Below, piece after piece: positions 44,635 through 53,163 of a stretch of DNA of 64,000 nt. Source of the stretch: Microvirga sp052114605 (lineage in GTDB: Bacteria; Pseudomonadota; Alphaproteobacteria; Rhizobiales; Beijerinckiaceae); the NCBI RefSeq assembly GCF_052114605.1, contig NZ_JBFRFB010000005.1, positions 124,001 through 188,000 on the forward strand, read 5' to 3'. Positions within the stretch are counted from its first letter, which is position 1, and each line of letters begins with the position of its first letter. The notes beneath the pieces were generated by a model. That model ran no database searches and had not been told where the DNA came from. It saw nothing but the letters and a program-made list of their open reading frames with translations. The position numbers were made by a program, and so were the translations under genes.

Positions 44635-45425
44635 GCCCGATCATCGAGGCAAAGGGCGTTTCCTATCGCAGCAACGGGAGGGCCCTGGTGCAGGAGATCG
44701 ACCTCGCCATTGCGCAGGGCTCCTTCACCATCGTGGTCGGACCCAACGGCGCCGGAAAATCGACCCTGATGCGCTTGCTGTGCGGGGAACTCACCCCAAG
44801 CAACGGCGCGGTCCTGCTGAGGGACCAACCCCTCACCTCCATTCCCGCCTGGCGCCTGGCCCATGCGCGGGCCGTCATGCCCCAGGCTTCGGAACTGAGC
44901 TTCCCCTTCACCGCCTTCGAGGTGGCGAGCCTCGGTGTCGAAGGCCTCGGACGCGGCCTTTCCCGCAGCGAGCGGCAGCGCCTGACCCTTCATGCCCTCG
45001 ACCGGGCCGATGTGGCGCATCTGGCAAGCCGCAATTACCAGACCCTGTCCGGCGGCGAGCGCCAGCGCGTGCATTTCGCCCGCGTACTCGCGCAGCTCGC
45101 GGCGGGGCGCACGGTCGAGGACCGTCAGATCCTGTTTCTCGACGAGCCGATTGCCAGCCTCGACCTGAAGCATCAGCTCGCCCTGCTGGAGACCGCACGC
45201 GATCTCACCCAAGACGGGCTAACGGTGGTCGCCGTGCTGCATGATCTCCAGCTCGCAGCCGGGATCGGCGATGGCGTGGTCCTCATGAACCAGGGCCGCC
45301 TCGTCGCGCGGGGAGCGCCCCATACGGTGCTGACGCCTTCGCGCCTCGCGGAGGTGTTCGGCGTGGCGGTGAATGCAGGCCAGCTCCCGCCCGTGCCCTG
45401 GCGCCTAGTGCAGGCGGAATTGTAA
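44631..45425 (+). CDS. hmuV: Haem ABC transporter ATPase
   Basis: A 264-residue ATPase. The start is the GTG at 44631, overlapping the hmuU stop, with AGGGAGGG eight to ten bases upstream. Walker A GPNGAGKSTL, signature LSGGERQR, Walker B ILFLDEPIASLD and the switch histidine in VLHDLQLA are intact. It powers HmuTU haem import. The hairpin-free end is followed by an intergenic stretch before a hypothetical secreted protein. Confidence 0.93.
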   Translation: MSPIIEAKGVSYRSNGRALVQEIDLAIAQGSFTIVVGPNGAGKSTLMRLLCGELTPSNGAVLLRDQPLTSIPAWRLAHARAVMPQASELSFPFTAFEVASLGVEGLGRGLSRSERQRLTLHALDRADVAHLASRNYQTLSGGERQRVHFARVLAQLAAGRTVEDRQILFLDEPIASLDLKHQLALLETARDLTQDGLTVVAVLHDLQLAAGIGDGVVLMNQGRLVARGAPHTVLTPSRLAEVFGVAVNAGQLPPVPWRLVQAEL

Positions 45426-45555
45426 CTCTTATTCCCAGGAATCACAGGGTTCCGGCTCGCCGGAGAGATTGCCGCTACGTCAACTCAAGCCTAAGCTTCC
45501 CGTCATCCCAGGCCAAAGATTGCGCCATGAACGAGCGCAACAGACCGGCCGGGCG

Positions 45556-46089
45556 GTGGGGGCACCGTTGCGGACATTCTCAAGATCATGGCTCTGCGGC
45601 CTCGCGGCCGGGTGGCTTGCGGCATGGCCCGCTTTCGCGGATACGCCCGCCGCCCTCGACCGCCGGCGCATGACGCCCGTCAGCGATGCGACGGCCTTCC
45701 TCTCGCCCGAGCGGGCCGCTGTTGAATGGATTGCATTGAACTTTCCGCCCGACACGCAGGTCGTGGTGTTCGCCCCCTGGCAGAGCGAGCCGCTGGCGCT
45801 CGGCCCCATCGGGCCGCTCTATCGCTGGATCGAAGAGGGCAAACTGTCCTGTCGGTTCGATGCCACGCCACGAGACAAGGGCCTCCAGATCATCGAATGC
45901 GAGGAACCGGGACAGGGGGACAGGATGTCCCTCTCCGTCGAGTATAAACCCGAGACCGGAAGTTTGCGCTTCGACGAGGGGCATCTGCCCGGCATCGGCC
46001 ACGTAGACCGGCAGGACATGGGCTTCCTTCTGCGCAGCATCTATGACGGGGCGGGTAGCCTGGAGAGCGATGAAACCGCCGGTCAATGA
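45556..46089 (+). CDS. Hypothetical secreted protein
   Basis: A 177-residue protein of unknown function. I chose the GTG at 45556 because it gives a compact signal peptide (basic RTFSRSW, hydrophobic LCGLAAGWLAAWPAFA, cut near ADT); a TTG at 45469 gives 29 extra residues. The mature part (LDRRRMTPVSDATAFLSPERAAVEWIALNFPP and VVFAPWQSEPLALGP) does not match a family I know. Two cysteines (in KLSCRFD and IIECEEPG) could form a disulphide. The stop overlaps the convergent DUF6894 stop by seven bases. Confidence 0.6.
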   Translation: MGAPLRTFSRSWLCGLAAGWLAAWPAFADTPAALDRRRMTPVSDATAFLSPERAAVEWIALNFPPDTQVVVFAPWQSEPLALGPIGPLYRWIEEGKLSCRFDATPRDKGLQIIECEEPGQGDRMSLSVEYKPETGSLRFDEGHLPGIGHVDRQDMGFLLRSIYDGAGSLESDETAGQ

Positions 46090-46334
46090 TGCGGCGGCGG
46101 CTTGAGCTGGATCGCTTCGAGGAAAGGAAATTCCAGGACGATCTCACCTTGATCGTCCTTCACCTCGATATGGGAGGCAGCCCAGTTCACGGGCTTCTCG
46201 AACGGGGTTTCCAGAAGGCCGCGAGCCATGGCCTGCGATAGCTCCCAGGCCTGATCCGCATCGCGAAGCTCCTGGCCCTCCGGGTCGGCGAGTACGTTTC
46301 CACTCAGATGCAGGTTGAAGAAATAGCGTGGCAT
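46083..46334 (-). CDS. DUF6894-type small protein
   Basis: An 83-residue protein starting MPRYFFNLHLSGNVLADPEGQEL. This RYFF opening followed by a DxEG motif marks the small DUF6894 proteins that are numerous in Hyphomicrobiales. GAGGGG lies upstream; a GTG two codons earlier would overlap the kinase stop. It is co-directional with, and immediately downstream of, the LOV kinase gene, so it is probably translated from the same message. Function unknown. Confidence 0.75.
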   Translation of the reverse strand: MPRYFFNLHLSGNVLADPEGQELRDADQAWELSQAMARGLLETPFEKPVNWAASHIEVKDDQGEIVLEFPFLEAIQLKPPPHH

Positions 46335-46336
46335 GA

Positions 46337-48088
46337 TCACCCCTCGTGGCCGGGTCCTTTGGGCGGATTCGGATTGGGCGGGCGTCGCTGCCGACCCCGA
46401 TTGCTCAGGGCCGCGCGCACCCGATCCGCGAGTTCCTTACGGCGATATGGCTTGCCCAGCACATCCGCATCCTTGGCCGGCTGGCCTTCGACCAGAAGGT
46501 CTTCATTGTAGCCGGTGGTCAGCAGCACGCCAATGCTGGGCGCGCGCTCACGGATGACTTCGGTCAACGCGAGACCGTCCATGCTTCCCGGCATCACCAG
46601 ATCCGTGAAGAGCAGGTCGATCTTGCCCTGAGAACGCTCGAATACCGCAAGCGCATCATCCGCGTTGACTGCCGTCAGAACGGTATATCCGAGCGCCGTC
46701 AGATGCTCGCGGGCGAGTTCGAGAACATCGGCGCTGTCTTCCACGACGAGAATCGTTTCCGCCTTCCCCTTCGGCTCGTCATGAGACGGCTCACGCCGCA
46801 TCGGCCGCAATTCTCCGCTCTCTTCGGTCGCCGGGAACAGCATGCGCAGGGTCGTGCCCGCGCCGCGCTCACTCTTGATTTCGAGCCGCCCGAGGGATTG
46901 CTGCACGAAGCCATGAACCATGGCGAGGCCGAGCCCCGTGCCCTTGCCCTGCCCCTTGGTGGTGAAGAAGGGCTCGATGGCCCGCTCCGCCACATGCGGC
47001 ACCATGCCGGCGCCGGTGTCGCTGATCGAGAGCGCCACATAATCGCCCGGCGGCAGTTGGTGGGCCGGCGCATCTCCGTTGAGAGAGACCTTCTCTGTCG
47101 AGATGGTCACGGTGCCGCCCTGGGGCATCGCATCTCGCGCGTTGATGAGCACGTTGAGAACGGCCATCTCCATATGCACCGGATCGAGAAGTGCCAGAGG
47201 AATCCGTGGCCGGAGATTGAGCTGGATATCGATGTTGGGACCGGCCGAATTCTCCAGCATCTCGCCGAACGCCACGACGAGGGTGTTGAGATTGGTGGGC
47301 TTCGGTTCGAGGCGGGTCTTACGCGCGAAAGCCAGGAGCTGCTTCGTGAGCTTCGAGCCGCGCTCGGCGGCGCGGCTCGCATTCATCAACGGACGACGTA
47401 AGGATTCCTGATCCGTGCGCGAAAGGGCCAGCTCCAGATTGCCCGCGACCACCTGGAGCAGATTATTGAAATCGTGCGCGAGCCCCGCGGTGAGCTGGCC
47501 GATGCTTTCCATCTTCTGCGCTTGGCGGAACGCCGCCTCCGAGCTTCGTCGCCGCGTCACATCGAGCTGCGAGGCGAAGAAGTAGAGAAGCTTGCCCCGA
47601 TCGTCGAAGACAGGTCCCAGGAAGCAGGCGTTCCAGAACGGGGTTCCATCCCGTTTATAGTTCATGATCTCGACCGAGACGGCACGACGCTCCTTCACGG
47701 CCTCGCGCAGCTCGGTCAGCGTCTCGGGGTCTGTGTGGGCGCCTTGGAGGAATCGGCAATTGCGGCCCAGCACCTCCGATTCTTCATAGCCCGTGAGATC
47801 CTGGAAGGCCCGGTTGGCGAAGACGATCGGATTGTCCGGCAAGTTCGGATCCGTGAGGACCATGGGCATGCGGGTCATCTCAATGGCGGCGAAGAAGACG
47901 TTTCCGCGCTCGCTAAGCCCCGGTCTCGTGATCGTGGCTTCCTGCCAATGCATGACGCCCGGACCTCCGGTGGGATTGAAGCTGTCATGCTCCTGCTTCC
48001 CGGCAGCCGGAATGCCCGCGCTCTGCCCACCTCCCTGGATGTCCGGCTTACTCAGATCTTTGTCGTCGGAATTGTCATCCGGAAGCAT
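46337..48088 (-). CDS. LOV blue-light hybrid histidine kinase with receiver domain
   Basis: A 583-residue soluble kinase. The LOV (PAS) domain at about 62-178 has the flavin-adduct motif GRNCRFLQG with Cys111 and a later GTPFWNACFLGPV strand. Then come the H-box GLAHDFNNLLQ (His205), the ATPase region (NVLINARDAMPQGG, SDTGAGM, TKGQGKGTGLGLAM), and a C-terminal receiver domain with aspartate in LLFTDLVMPG. The whole is a light-regulated autokinase with internal phosphotransfer. No response-regulator gene is adjacent; the downstream partner is DUF6894. Start uncertain: an internal methionine 46 codons in is also possible. Confidence 0.9.
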   Translation of the reverse strand: MLPDDNSDDKDLSKPDIQGGGQSAGIPAAGKQEHDSFNPTGGPGVMHWQEATITRPGLSERGNVFFAAIEMTRMPMVLTDPNLPDNPIVFANRAFQDLTGYEESEVLGRNCRFLQGAHTDPETLTELREAVKERRAVSVEIMNYKRDGTPFWNACFLGPVFDDRGKLLYFFASQLDVTRRRSSEAAFRQAQKMESIGQLTAGLAHDFNNLLQVVAGNLELALSRTDQESLRRPLMNASRAAERGSKLTKQLLAFARKTRLEPKPTNLNTLVVAFGEMLENSAGPNIDIQLNLRPRIPLALLDPVHMEMAVLNVLINARDAMPQGGTVTISTEKVSLNGDAPAHQLPPGDYVALSISDTGAGMVPHVAERAIEPFFTTKGQGKGTGLGLAMVHGFVQQSLGRLEIKSERGAGTTLRMLFPATEESGELRPMRREPSHDEPKGKAETILVVEDSADVLELAREHLTALGYTVLTAVNADDALAVFERSQGKIDLLFTDLVMPGSMDGLALTEVIRERAPSIGVLLTTGYNEDLLVEGQPAKDADVLGKPYRRKELADRVRAALSNRGRQRRPPNPNPPKGPGHEG

Positions 48089-48445
48089 AGACGGAACTAC
48101 TCTATCTGCCTTGCGGCGCTATCGAACGGCACCTCACAGGTACCGACATGTGAAACCCGGGCTTTTTATGACCCACGCAGGACCACCTCCTTCGCGTGCA
48201 GCGAAGGAGAACAACTTCTCCAGCGGCTTGCGCCTTCGATCGAACAGGATCGCCGGCGAGAGGAGACGCTTCCTGCCGGAAGCCGTGAGAGGGGCGTGCT
48301 TATGAGGCGGGCCTGCTAAGATCAGAACACATGATCCAAATCGCGGTTCCGATGCGATCGATGCACGAGCCTACTGGCAAGCGTAGCTGCGAGCGCTACC
48401 TGCTGATGAGTCTCGTCATCATATGTCTGCGAACAGGGAGCATTC
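48089..48445. other. Intergenic region between the LOV kinase and a lipoprotein gene
   Basis: About 360 bases between divergent genes. Both promoters must be here. I see ACCGACATGTGAAACCCGGGC with a weak dyad near 48141 and no known operator. No gene or repeat family member is recognisable. Confidence 0.4.
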
Positions 48446-48874
48446 ATGAAGATCAGGGTTGTGGGATGTGCGGTCGGAGTACTTCTGTCTCTGACGGCGT
48501 GCAATACAGTGACGCGCGGCACGGAAGAACCCGTGACGATCACCTCCACGCCGGCCACGGCGCGCATCTGGACGTCCCTTGGACATGAATGCCCGAAATC
48601 GCCCTGCGTCGTCACCGTCAACCGGAGGACGGAATTCACCGCCCATGCCCAGGCCAGAGGATATCGCCAGGGTTCCGTGCTCGTGAAAACGGCGCTTACC
48701 GAGAAGGCCGCTCCCGGCGTGATCGGCAACGCGGTCCTTCCCGGCGGTTCCGTGGGCCTTGTCATCGATGCCGCCAATGGCGCCATGCTCGATCATACGC
48801 CCAACCCCGCCCATATCGAACTTACGCCGATGAGCCGGTCACGCGCCCGGCGCGTCCGTGGCCCTGGCGTGTGA
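48446..48874 (+). CDS. Predicted lipoprotein with PEGA-like fold
   Basis: A 142-residue protein. The start of the sequence is a lipoprotein signal: MKIRVVGCAVGVLLSLTAC with a lipobox cysteine at residue 19. The mature part EEPVTITSTPATARIWTSLGHECPKSPCVVTVNRRTEFTAHAQARGY resembles PEGA-type beta domains, in which two cysteines flank a loop. It ends close to a GG-rich hairpin-free region. Likely attached to the outer membrane or periplasmic face; function unknown. Confidence 0.7.
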   Translation: MKIRVVGCAVGVLLSLTACNTVTRGTEEPVTITSTPATARIWTSLGHECPKSPCVVTVNRRTEFTAHAQARGYRQGSVLVKTALTEKAAPGVIGNAVLPGGSVGLVIDAANGAMLDHTPNPAHIELTPMSRSRARRVRGPGV

Positions 48875-48894
48875 CGGGAGCCGGTCCCTAAGAG

Positions 48895-49806
48895 TCACTG
48901 CCTACGGCTCATGCCATCCTGATCCGCCACAAGCTCCAGCACGTGTTGGAGCTTGTCGGGATTGCGCGTGACGTAGATGTTCGTGATGCGTCCATCCTCG
49001 ATGGCGAAGGCCGTCGTTTGGAGAACACCGCTTCGCTCATGGCTGATATAGCCCGGCAGCCCATCGATCCAGACCGGCCTGACCATCCTCACCCAATCGC
49101 TCCCGAGCTTGCGATGAAGGCTCCTATAGAGCCGCAGCACGCGATCAACGCCCGTGATTGGATTAATGAAGGCAAGCACCTTGCCGCCGCCATCGGACTG
49201 CACGACGACGTTCGAGGCCAGCATGGACTTGAGCGTGCTGATATCGCCGTTGTTCACCGCCGCGAAGAAAGCCTTGGCGATGTTCTCGCCCTCGTCGCGG
49301 GATACGGGAAAGCGCGGACGGGCATCCTGCACATGCTTGCGCGCCCGGGAGGCGAGCTGACGCACCGCCGGGGCTTCCCGATCCAGGGTCGTGGCGATCT
49401 CGTTCAACGGCAGGCCGAACACGTCGTGCAGCAGAAAGGCCGCGCGCTCCAGGGGTGAAAGGCGCTCCAGCGCCATCATCAATGTCATCGTGAGATCGTC
49501 GGGATCGACAATGTCGTCCTCGATCTCGACAAGCGGTTCGGGCAGCCACTCGCCCACATAAATCTCGCGTTTCGCTTTGGCCGATTTCATCTCGTCCAGG
49601 CACATGCGCGTGACGATGCGGGATAGGAAGGCGCCGGGCTCGCGGATCTCGGCATGATCCGCCTTCCGCCAGCGCAGCCACGCCTCCTGCGCCACATCCT
49701 CGGCCGCCGCCTGCGATCCGAGCATGCGATAGGCGAGGCGCACCAGCCTTTGGCGGTGCGCCTCGAAGAGTTCGGTGGCCTGGTCAGGCAGCATGGCGTG
49801 CTTCAT
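48895..49806 (-). CDS. ECF41-type sigma factor with C-terminal SnoaL-like domain
   Basis: A 303-residue protein starting at the ATG at 49806, which overlaps the preceding gene by about 23 bases. Regions 2 and 4 are clear: RLAYRMLGSQAAAEDVAQEAWLRW and RAAFLLHDVFGLPLNEIATTL. The extra C-terminal domain is the ECF41 hallmark, with the motif DGGGK (about 203) and NPDKL (about 280). This domain regulates the sigma factor in cis in place of an anti-sigma factor. The gene just upstream on the same strand encodes a carboxymuconolactone decarboxylase, the classical partner; its promoters match the ECF41 consensus. Confidence 0.92.
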   Translation of the reverse strand: MKHAMLPDQATELFEAHRQRLVRLAYRMLGSQAAAEDVAQEAWLRWRKADHAEIREPGAFLSRIVTRMCLDEMKSAKAKREIYVGEWLPEPLVEIEDDIVDPDDLTMTLMMALERLSPLERAAFLLHDVFGLPLNEIATTLDREAPAVRQLASRARKHVQDARPRFPVSRDEGENIAKAFFAAVNNGDISTLKSMLASNVVVQSDGGGKVLAFINPITGVDRVLRLYRSLHRKLGSDWVRMVRPVWIDGLPGYISHERSGVLQTTAFAIEDGRITNIYVTRNPDKLQHVLELVADQDGMSRRQ

Positions 49807-50248
49807 CCCTCGGATGCTCGACCCTGAACCCGACCTGCAGCCGGTTCCACACATTGATGGTGCCGATGGCAAGGGTCAGGTTGACCTGCTCGACCTCGGT
49901 GAACTCGGCCTTCAGGGCTTCATAATCTGCATCCGACGCGCCGGTTTCCGCAAGCCGGGTAAGAGCCTCTGTCCAGCCCAGGGCTGCGCGCTCGCGCAGG
50001 GTAAAGAACGACGATTCCCGCCATGCACTGAGAAGGTGGAGCCGCATGTCGCTTTCGCCGTGCTTGCGCAAGTCGGTCACATGCATGTGAATGCAATAGG
50101 CACAGCCGTTGATCTGAGAGGCGCGCAACCTCACAAGTTCCATGAGGTTGTGGTCCAGGCCGCTGCCGGCGAGAGTCGTTTCGAGCGCCATCATGGCCTT
50201 GATGGGCTCGGGGGCGACCTTAAAGGGGTTTGCCACGCGCTGTGTCAT
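49784..50248 (-). CDS. Carboxymuconolactone decarboxylase / AhpD-like protein
   Basis: A 154-residue protein starting at the ATG at 50248 (GGAGACG upstream). The AhpD-like core NGCAYCIHMH provides Cys49-x2-Cys52-x3-His56, suggesting thiol-based peroxidase or reductase chemistry. It overlaps the ECF41 sigma gene and is preceded by two promoter matches for that sigma factor, so it is probably its direct target. What is sensed or detoxified is unknown. Confidence 0.88.
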   Translation of the reverse strand: MTQRVANPFKVAPEPIKAMMALETTLAGSGLDHNLMELVRLRASQINGCAYCIHMHVTDLRKHGESDMRLHLLSAWRESSFFTLRERAALGWTEALTRLAETGASDADYEALKAEFTEVEQVNLTLAIGTINVWNRLQVGFRVEHPRDEARHAA

Positions 50249-50283
50249 CGTCGTCTCCGTTCTTGATCTGGGCATGCCCTCAT

Positions 50284-50310
50284 GACGAGATGGCGGTGCC
50301 GAATGTGACA
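50284..50310 (-). promoter_or_regulatory. ECF41-type promoter, proximal copy
   Basis: On the minus strand TGTCACA (50304-50310), 16 bases, CGTC (50284-50287). This is exactly the consensus I recall for ECF41-dependent promoters. It is 36 bases upstream of the decarboxylase ATG. Confidence 0.75.
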
Positions 50311-50365
50311 TCGGACACGGTGATGAGATGAATTGCTCACTCATCCGACCGTGCCTCACCGCAAA

Positions 50366-50392
50366 GACGATTGACGATTCGGCGGTGTGACA
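50366..50392 (-). promoter_or_regulatory. ECF41-type promoter, distal copy
   Basis: On the minus strand TGTCACA (50386-50392), 16 bases, CGTC (50366-50369). It is a second exact copy of the same consensus, 82 bases further upstream. Confidence 0.7.
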
Positions 50393-50601
50393 TGGCGCCA
50401 TGAAAAATCGGAAAATCCTTCGAGATGTGCGAAAGAGCGCGCCTTTGCATGCTATCTCAGAAGAATGCACGGTCTATCGCCAAGCCGTAGTATCTACGGG
50501 AAATCCAAGCCCTGGGAACATCCGTGATGCCGCTCTACTTTCACGTCGGGGAGGCCTCGTCGGAAGGGGCTCTCTTCGCGCGGCAACAGCGAGAGCTCAA
50601 G

Positions 50602-51960
50602 ATGGCCGATACACCAAGGGTCGTGATCGTCGGGGCGGGCTTCGGCGGATTGACATTGGCTCAGTCCCTGGCGCGGGCGCCTGCCGATGTGACGGTGATC
50701 GACCGCAACAACTTCCACGCCTTCCAGCCCCTGCTCTATCAGGTCGCCACCGCCGCTCTGTCGCCTGCGGATATCGCCTGGCCGATCCGCAGCATTCTCA
50801 AGCGCCAGAAGAACGCATCCGTGCTCATGGCCGATGTGACGGCGGTCGATGCGGATGCGCGCGTCGTTCATGCCGGGCCTGTCACCGTTCCATATGATTA
50901 TCTCGTCCTCGCGACGGGGGCGACCCATTCCTATTTCGGGCATCCCGAATGGGCCTCGGTCGCTCCGGGGCTCAAGCAGATCGAGGACGCCACCGCCATC
51001 CGCCGCAAGGTGCTGATGGCCTTCGAGCATGCGGAGCTGACGGGGGACATCGAAGAGCAGCGGCGCCTGCTCACCTTCGTGGTGATCGGAGGCGGCCCGA
51101 CCGGCGTCGAGATGGCGGGCGCCATCGCGGAAGTGGCGCATCATGCCCTGCCCGCCGAGTTCCGGCGCATCGATCCCCATGCGGCGCGCGTCATCCTCAT
51201 CGAGGCGGGGCCCCGTTTGCTGCCCGTATTCCCGGAGGATCTTTCATCCTATGCCGAGCAGGCCCTCGAGAAGATGGGTGTCGAGGTGATGACCTCGGCA
51301 CCGGTTACGAATTGCGATGAGGGCGGGGTCGATCTCGGCGACACGCGGATCGAAGCCGACACGATCATCTGGGCCGCAGGCGTCGTCGCCTCGCCGGCCG
51401 CGGAATGGCTCGGCGTGGAGAAGGACAAGGCGGGGCGGATCAAGGTCGGGCCGGATCTGACGGTCCCGGGTCATCCTGAGATCTTCGCCATCGGCGACAC
51501 GGCGGCGGTTGTCGATGCGGAGGGAAAGACGGTGCCCGGCATCGCCCCTGCCGCCAAGCAGATGGGGAAATACGTGGCGGATGTGATCGCCGCGCGGGTC
51601 GAGGGCCGCCCGGCCCCCGACCCCTTCCGCTATCGGCATCAAGGCGATCTCGCCACGATTGGCCGCAAAGCCGCCGTGGTGAAGCTCGACCGCCTTCACC
51701 TCCGAGGCTTCATCGGATGGCTGTTCTGGGGTTTCGCCCACGTCTATTTCCTCATCGGCCTGCGCAACCGGGCCATCGTCGCCTTCACCTGGTTCTGGAA
51801 CTATCTGACCTACCAGCGCGGCGCCCGCCTGATCGTGGACAGCAAAGCGTCGCAGAAGGAAGCGAACAAGGATCGGGTTCAGCGGGAAGCCGCAGCCGTT
51901 GATGTGAGGCGGAAGTCGGAACCAAGCGCGAAACGCTCCGCTGGAGCGGATTGGGGCTGA
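50602..51960 (+). CDS. ndh: Type II NADH dehydrogenase (NDH-2)
   Basis: A 452-residue flavoprotein starting at the ATG at 50602, with GAGAG upstream. The FAD-binding motif VVIVGAGFGGLTLAQ opens the protein, a second nucleotide-binding motif VVIGGGPTGVEMAG (about 168-181) binds NADH, and the late IFAIGDTAAV motif holds FAD. A C-terminal hydrophobic patch (LRGFIGWLFWGFAHVYFLIGL) anchors it to the membrane. NDH-2 transfers electrons from NADH to quinone without proton pumping. No clear operon partner. Confidence 0.9.
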   Translation: MADTPRVVIVGAGFGGLTLAQSLARAPADVTVIDRNNFHAFQPLLYQVATAALSPADIAWPIRSILKRQKNASVLMADVTAVDADARVVHAGPVTVPYDYLVLATGATHSYFGHPEWASVAPGLKQIEDATAIRRKVLMAFEHAELTGDIEEQRRLLTFVVIGGGPTGVEMAGAIAEVAHHALPAEFRRIDPHAARVILIEAGPRLLPVFPEDLSSYAEQALEKMGVEVMTSAPVTNCDEGGVDLGDTRIEADTIIWAAGVVASPAAEWLGVEKDKAGRIKVGPDLTVPGHPEIFAIGDTAAVVDAEGKTVPGIAPAAKQMGKYVADVIAARVEGRPAPDPFRYRHQGDLATIGRKAAVVKLDRLHLRGFIGWLFWGFAHVYFLIGLRNRAIVAFTWFWNYLTYQRGARLIVDSKASQKEANKDRVQREAAAVDVRRKSEPSAKRSAGADWG

Positions 51961-51970
51961 CAAGCCGTCA

Positions 51971-52012
51971 GGTCGAAGCACTCTGACTTTACGGCCCCCA
52001 CCCTCACCCTCC
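51971..52012 (+). repeat. GGTCGAAGCACTCTGACTTT repeat, copy 1
   Basis: A string shared, in reverse complement, with 58281-58313; both copies sit beside a CCCACCCT/CTCCCCGCAAGG-type purine-pyrimidine tract. Confidence 0.6.
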
Positions 52013-52142
52013 CCGCAAGGGGGAGAGAACCCGCGCAGCGCTTTACGACCCAGACATCGAGGTGAGACCATATTGGGCCTTGCCAGGATGCGCGCTTGAT
52101 CGCATCAAGGTCACATTGTCACCAAGGCCCACCCTACGCTTC

Positions 52143-53036
52143 ATGCTGCTCGCCGCCCTCCACACCCGTGCCTGCTCCGTTCTGGCGCCCATCGCCGACG
52201 CGGCCTCGCGCTTTTCGCGCAATGACGGTTTGGCGATGGCGAGCCATGTGGCGCTCTCCCTCGTCATCGCGCTGTTCCCGTTCCTGATCTGCGTGGCGGC
52301 GCTGGCGGCTTTTCTCGGGGCGGGGCGCATCTCCACCCATATCGTCCATTTGCTGTTCGATTTCTGGCCGGAGGGCGTGGCTGGTCCGCTCGCGAAGGAG
52401 GCCGACAAGGTTCTCGTGCCCCGCCGCGACGTGCTGACGATCAGCATTCTCGTGACCGTTCTGGTGGCGACCAACGGCGTCGAGAGCATCCGCGTCGCCC
52501 TGTGCCGCGCCTATGGGGTCGAGCGGTTCCGGCCCTGGTGGCTGGCACGGCTCATCGGCGTGGGCTTCATCCTGGTGGGCGCGGGCGCGCTCGTGGCCGC
52601 CTCGGTGCTCGTGGTGCTGTGGCCTTCCTTCTGGCGTACCCTCGTGGCCTATATGCCGGACCTCGGTTCCTTGCGCCTCACCTATGACGTGGTGCGCTAC
52701 GTGCTGGCCACGATCGTGCTCGTGCTGGGCCTTGCCGCCACGCATATCGGCCTGCCCGATACCCGTCCGCGCCTGCGGGACGTGATGCCCGGCATCGCCG
52801 CCACTCTCGTCCTGTGGCTTGCGGGCGCCACGCTCTATGGCGAGTTCCTGGCGAACGTCACCCATGTAAAGGCCACCTATGCGGGCCTGGCAGGCATCCT
52901 CACGGCGCTCATCTTCCTGCAGATTTCCGCCGCCATCTTCATCTTCGGGGCCGAGCTGAACGCGGCTTTGCGCAGGGTGAACGGGGCGCGCGACGAGGCG
53001 CCGCTTCCGCCCGCGATCCAGGCTGCACCGGTCTGA
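52143..53036 (+). CDS. YihY/BrkB-family inner-membrane protein
   Basis: A 297-residue protein with six membrane helices. I chose the ATG at 52143; a GTG at 52062 is upstream. SRNDGLAMASHVALSLVIALFPFLICVAALAAFLG marks the family start, and LVATNGVESIRVALCRAYGV and FLQISAAIFIFGAELNAAL fit the YihY/BrkB family of possible transporters. The family was once described as virulence factor BrkB or RNase BN but has no settled function. Downstream gene converges. Confidence 0.85.
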   Translation: MLLAALHTRACSVLAPIADAASRFSRNDGLAMASHVALSLVIALFPFLICVAALAAFLGAGRISTHIVHLLFDFWPEGVAGPLAKEADKVLVPRRDVLTISILVTVLVATNGVESIRVALCRAYGVERFRPWWLARLIGVGFILVGAGALVAASVLVVLWPSFWRTLVAYMPDLGSLRLTYDVVRYVLATIVLVLGLAATHIGLPDTRPRLRDVMPGIAATLVLWLAGATLYGEFLANVTHVKATYAGLAGILTALIFLQISAAIFIFGAELNAALRRVNGARDEAPLPPAIQAAPV

Positions 53037-53122
53037 CGGGCTGTCCGCTCAGCTTACGCCTTCGTCCCCCTCCTTAGGGCGTTTACACCCTCTCGGCCGA
53101 AAGCTTCATCCTCTGAACAACC

Positions 53123-53155
53123 GAACGTCACTGTTTGTCATGGGCAGTGACGTTC
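53123..53155. terminator. Hairpin between convergent genes
   Basis: GAACGTCACTG (53123-53133) and CAGTGACGTTC (53145-53155) form a perfect 11-bp stem with an 11-base loop, nine bases past the end of the ecfG gene. No T-run is present, so it is a termination candidate only. Confidence 0.5.
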
Positions 53156-53163
53156 CCTCATCC

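Larger units (their letters stand above)
50249..50601. other. Divergent promoter region with two ECF41 promoters
   Basis: About 350 bases between the CMD gene and the NDH-2 gene. It holds both ECF41-type matches described separately (50284-50310 and 50366-50392). The right part contains in-frame upstream codons of the NDH-2 frame that are probably not translated. No gene is recognised. Confidence 0.6.

Noticed and set aside
45528..45600. ATG at 45528 as start of the secreted hypothetical protein
   Set aside because: It is in another frame from the signal peptide and mature part, and its frame soon loses coding character.
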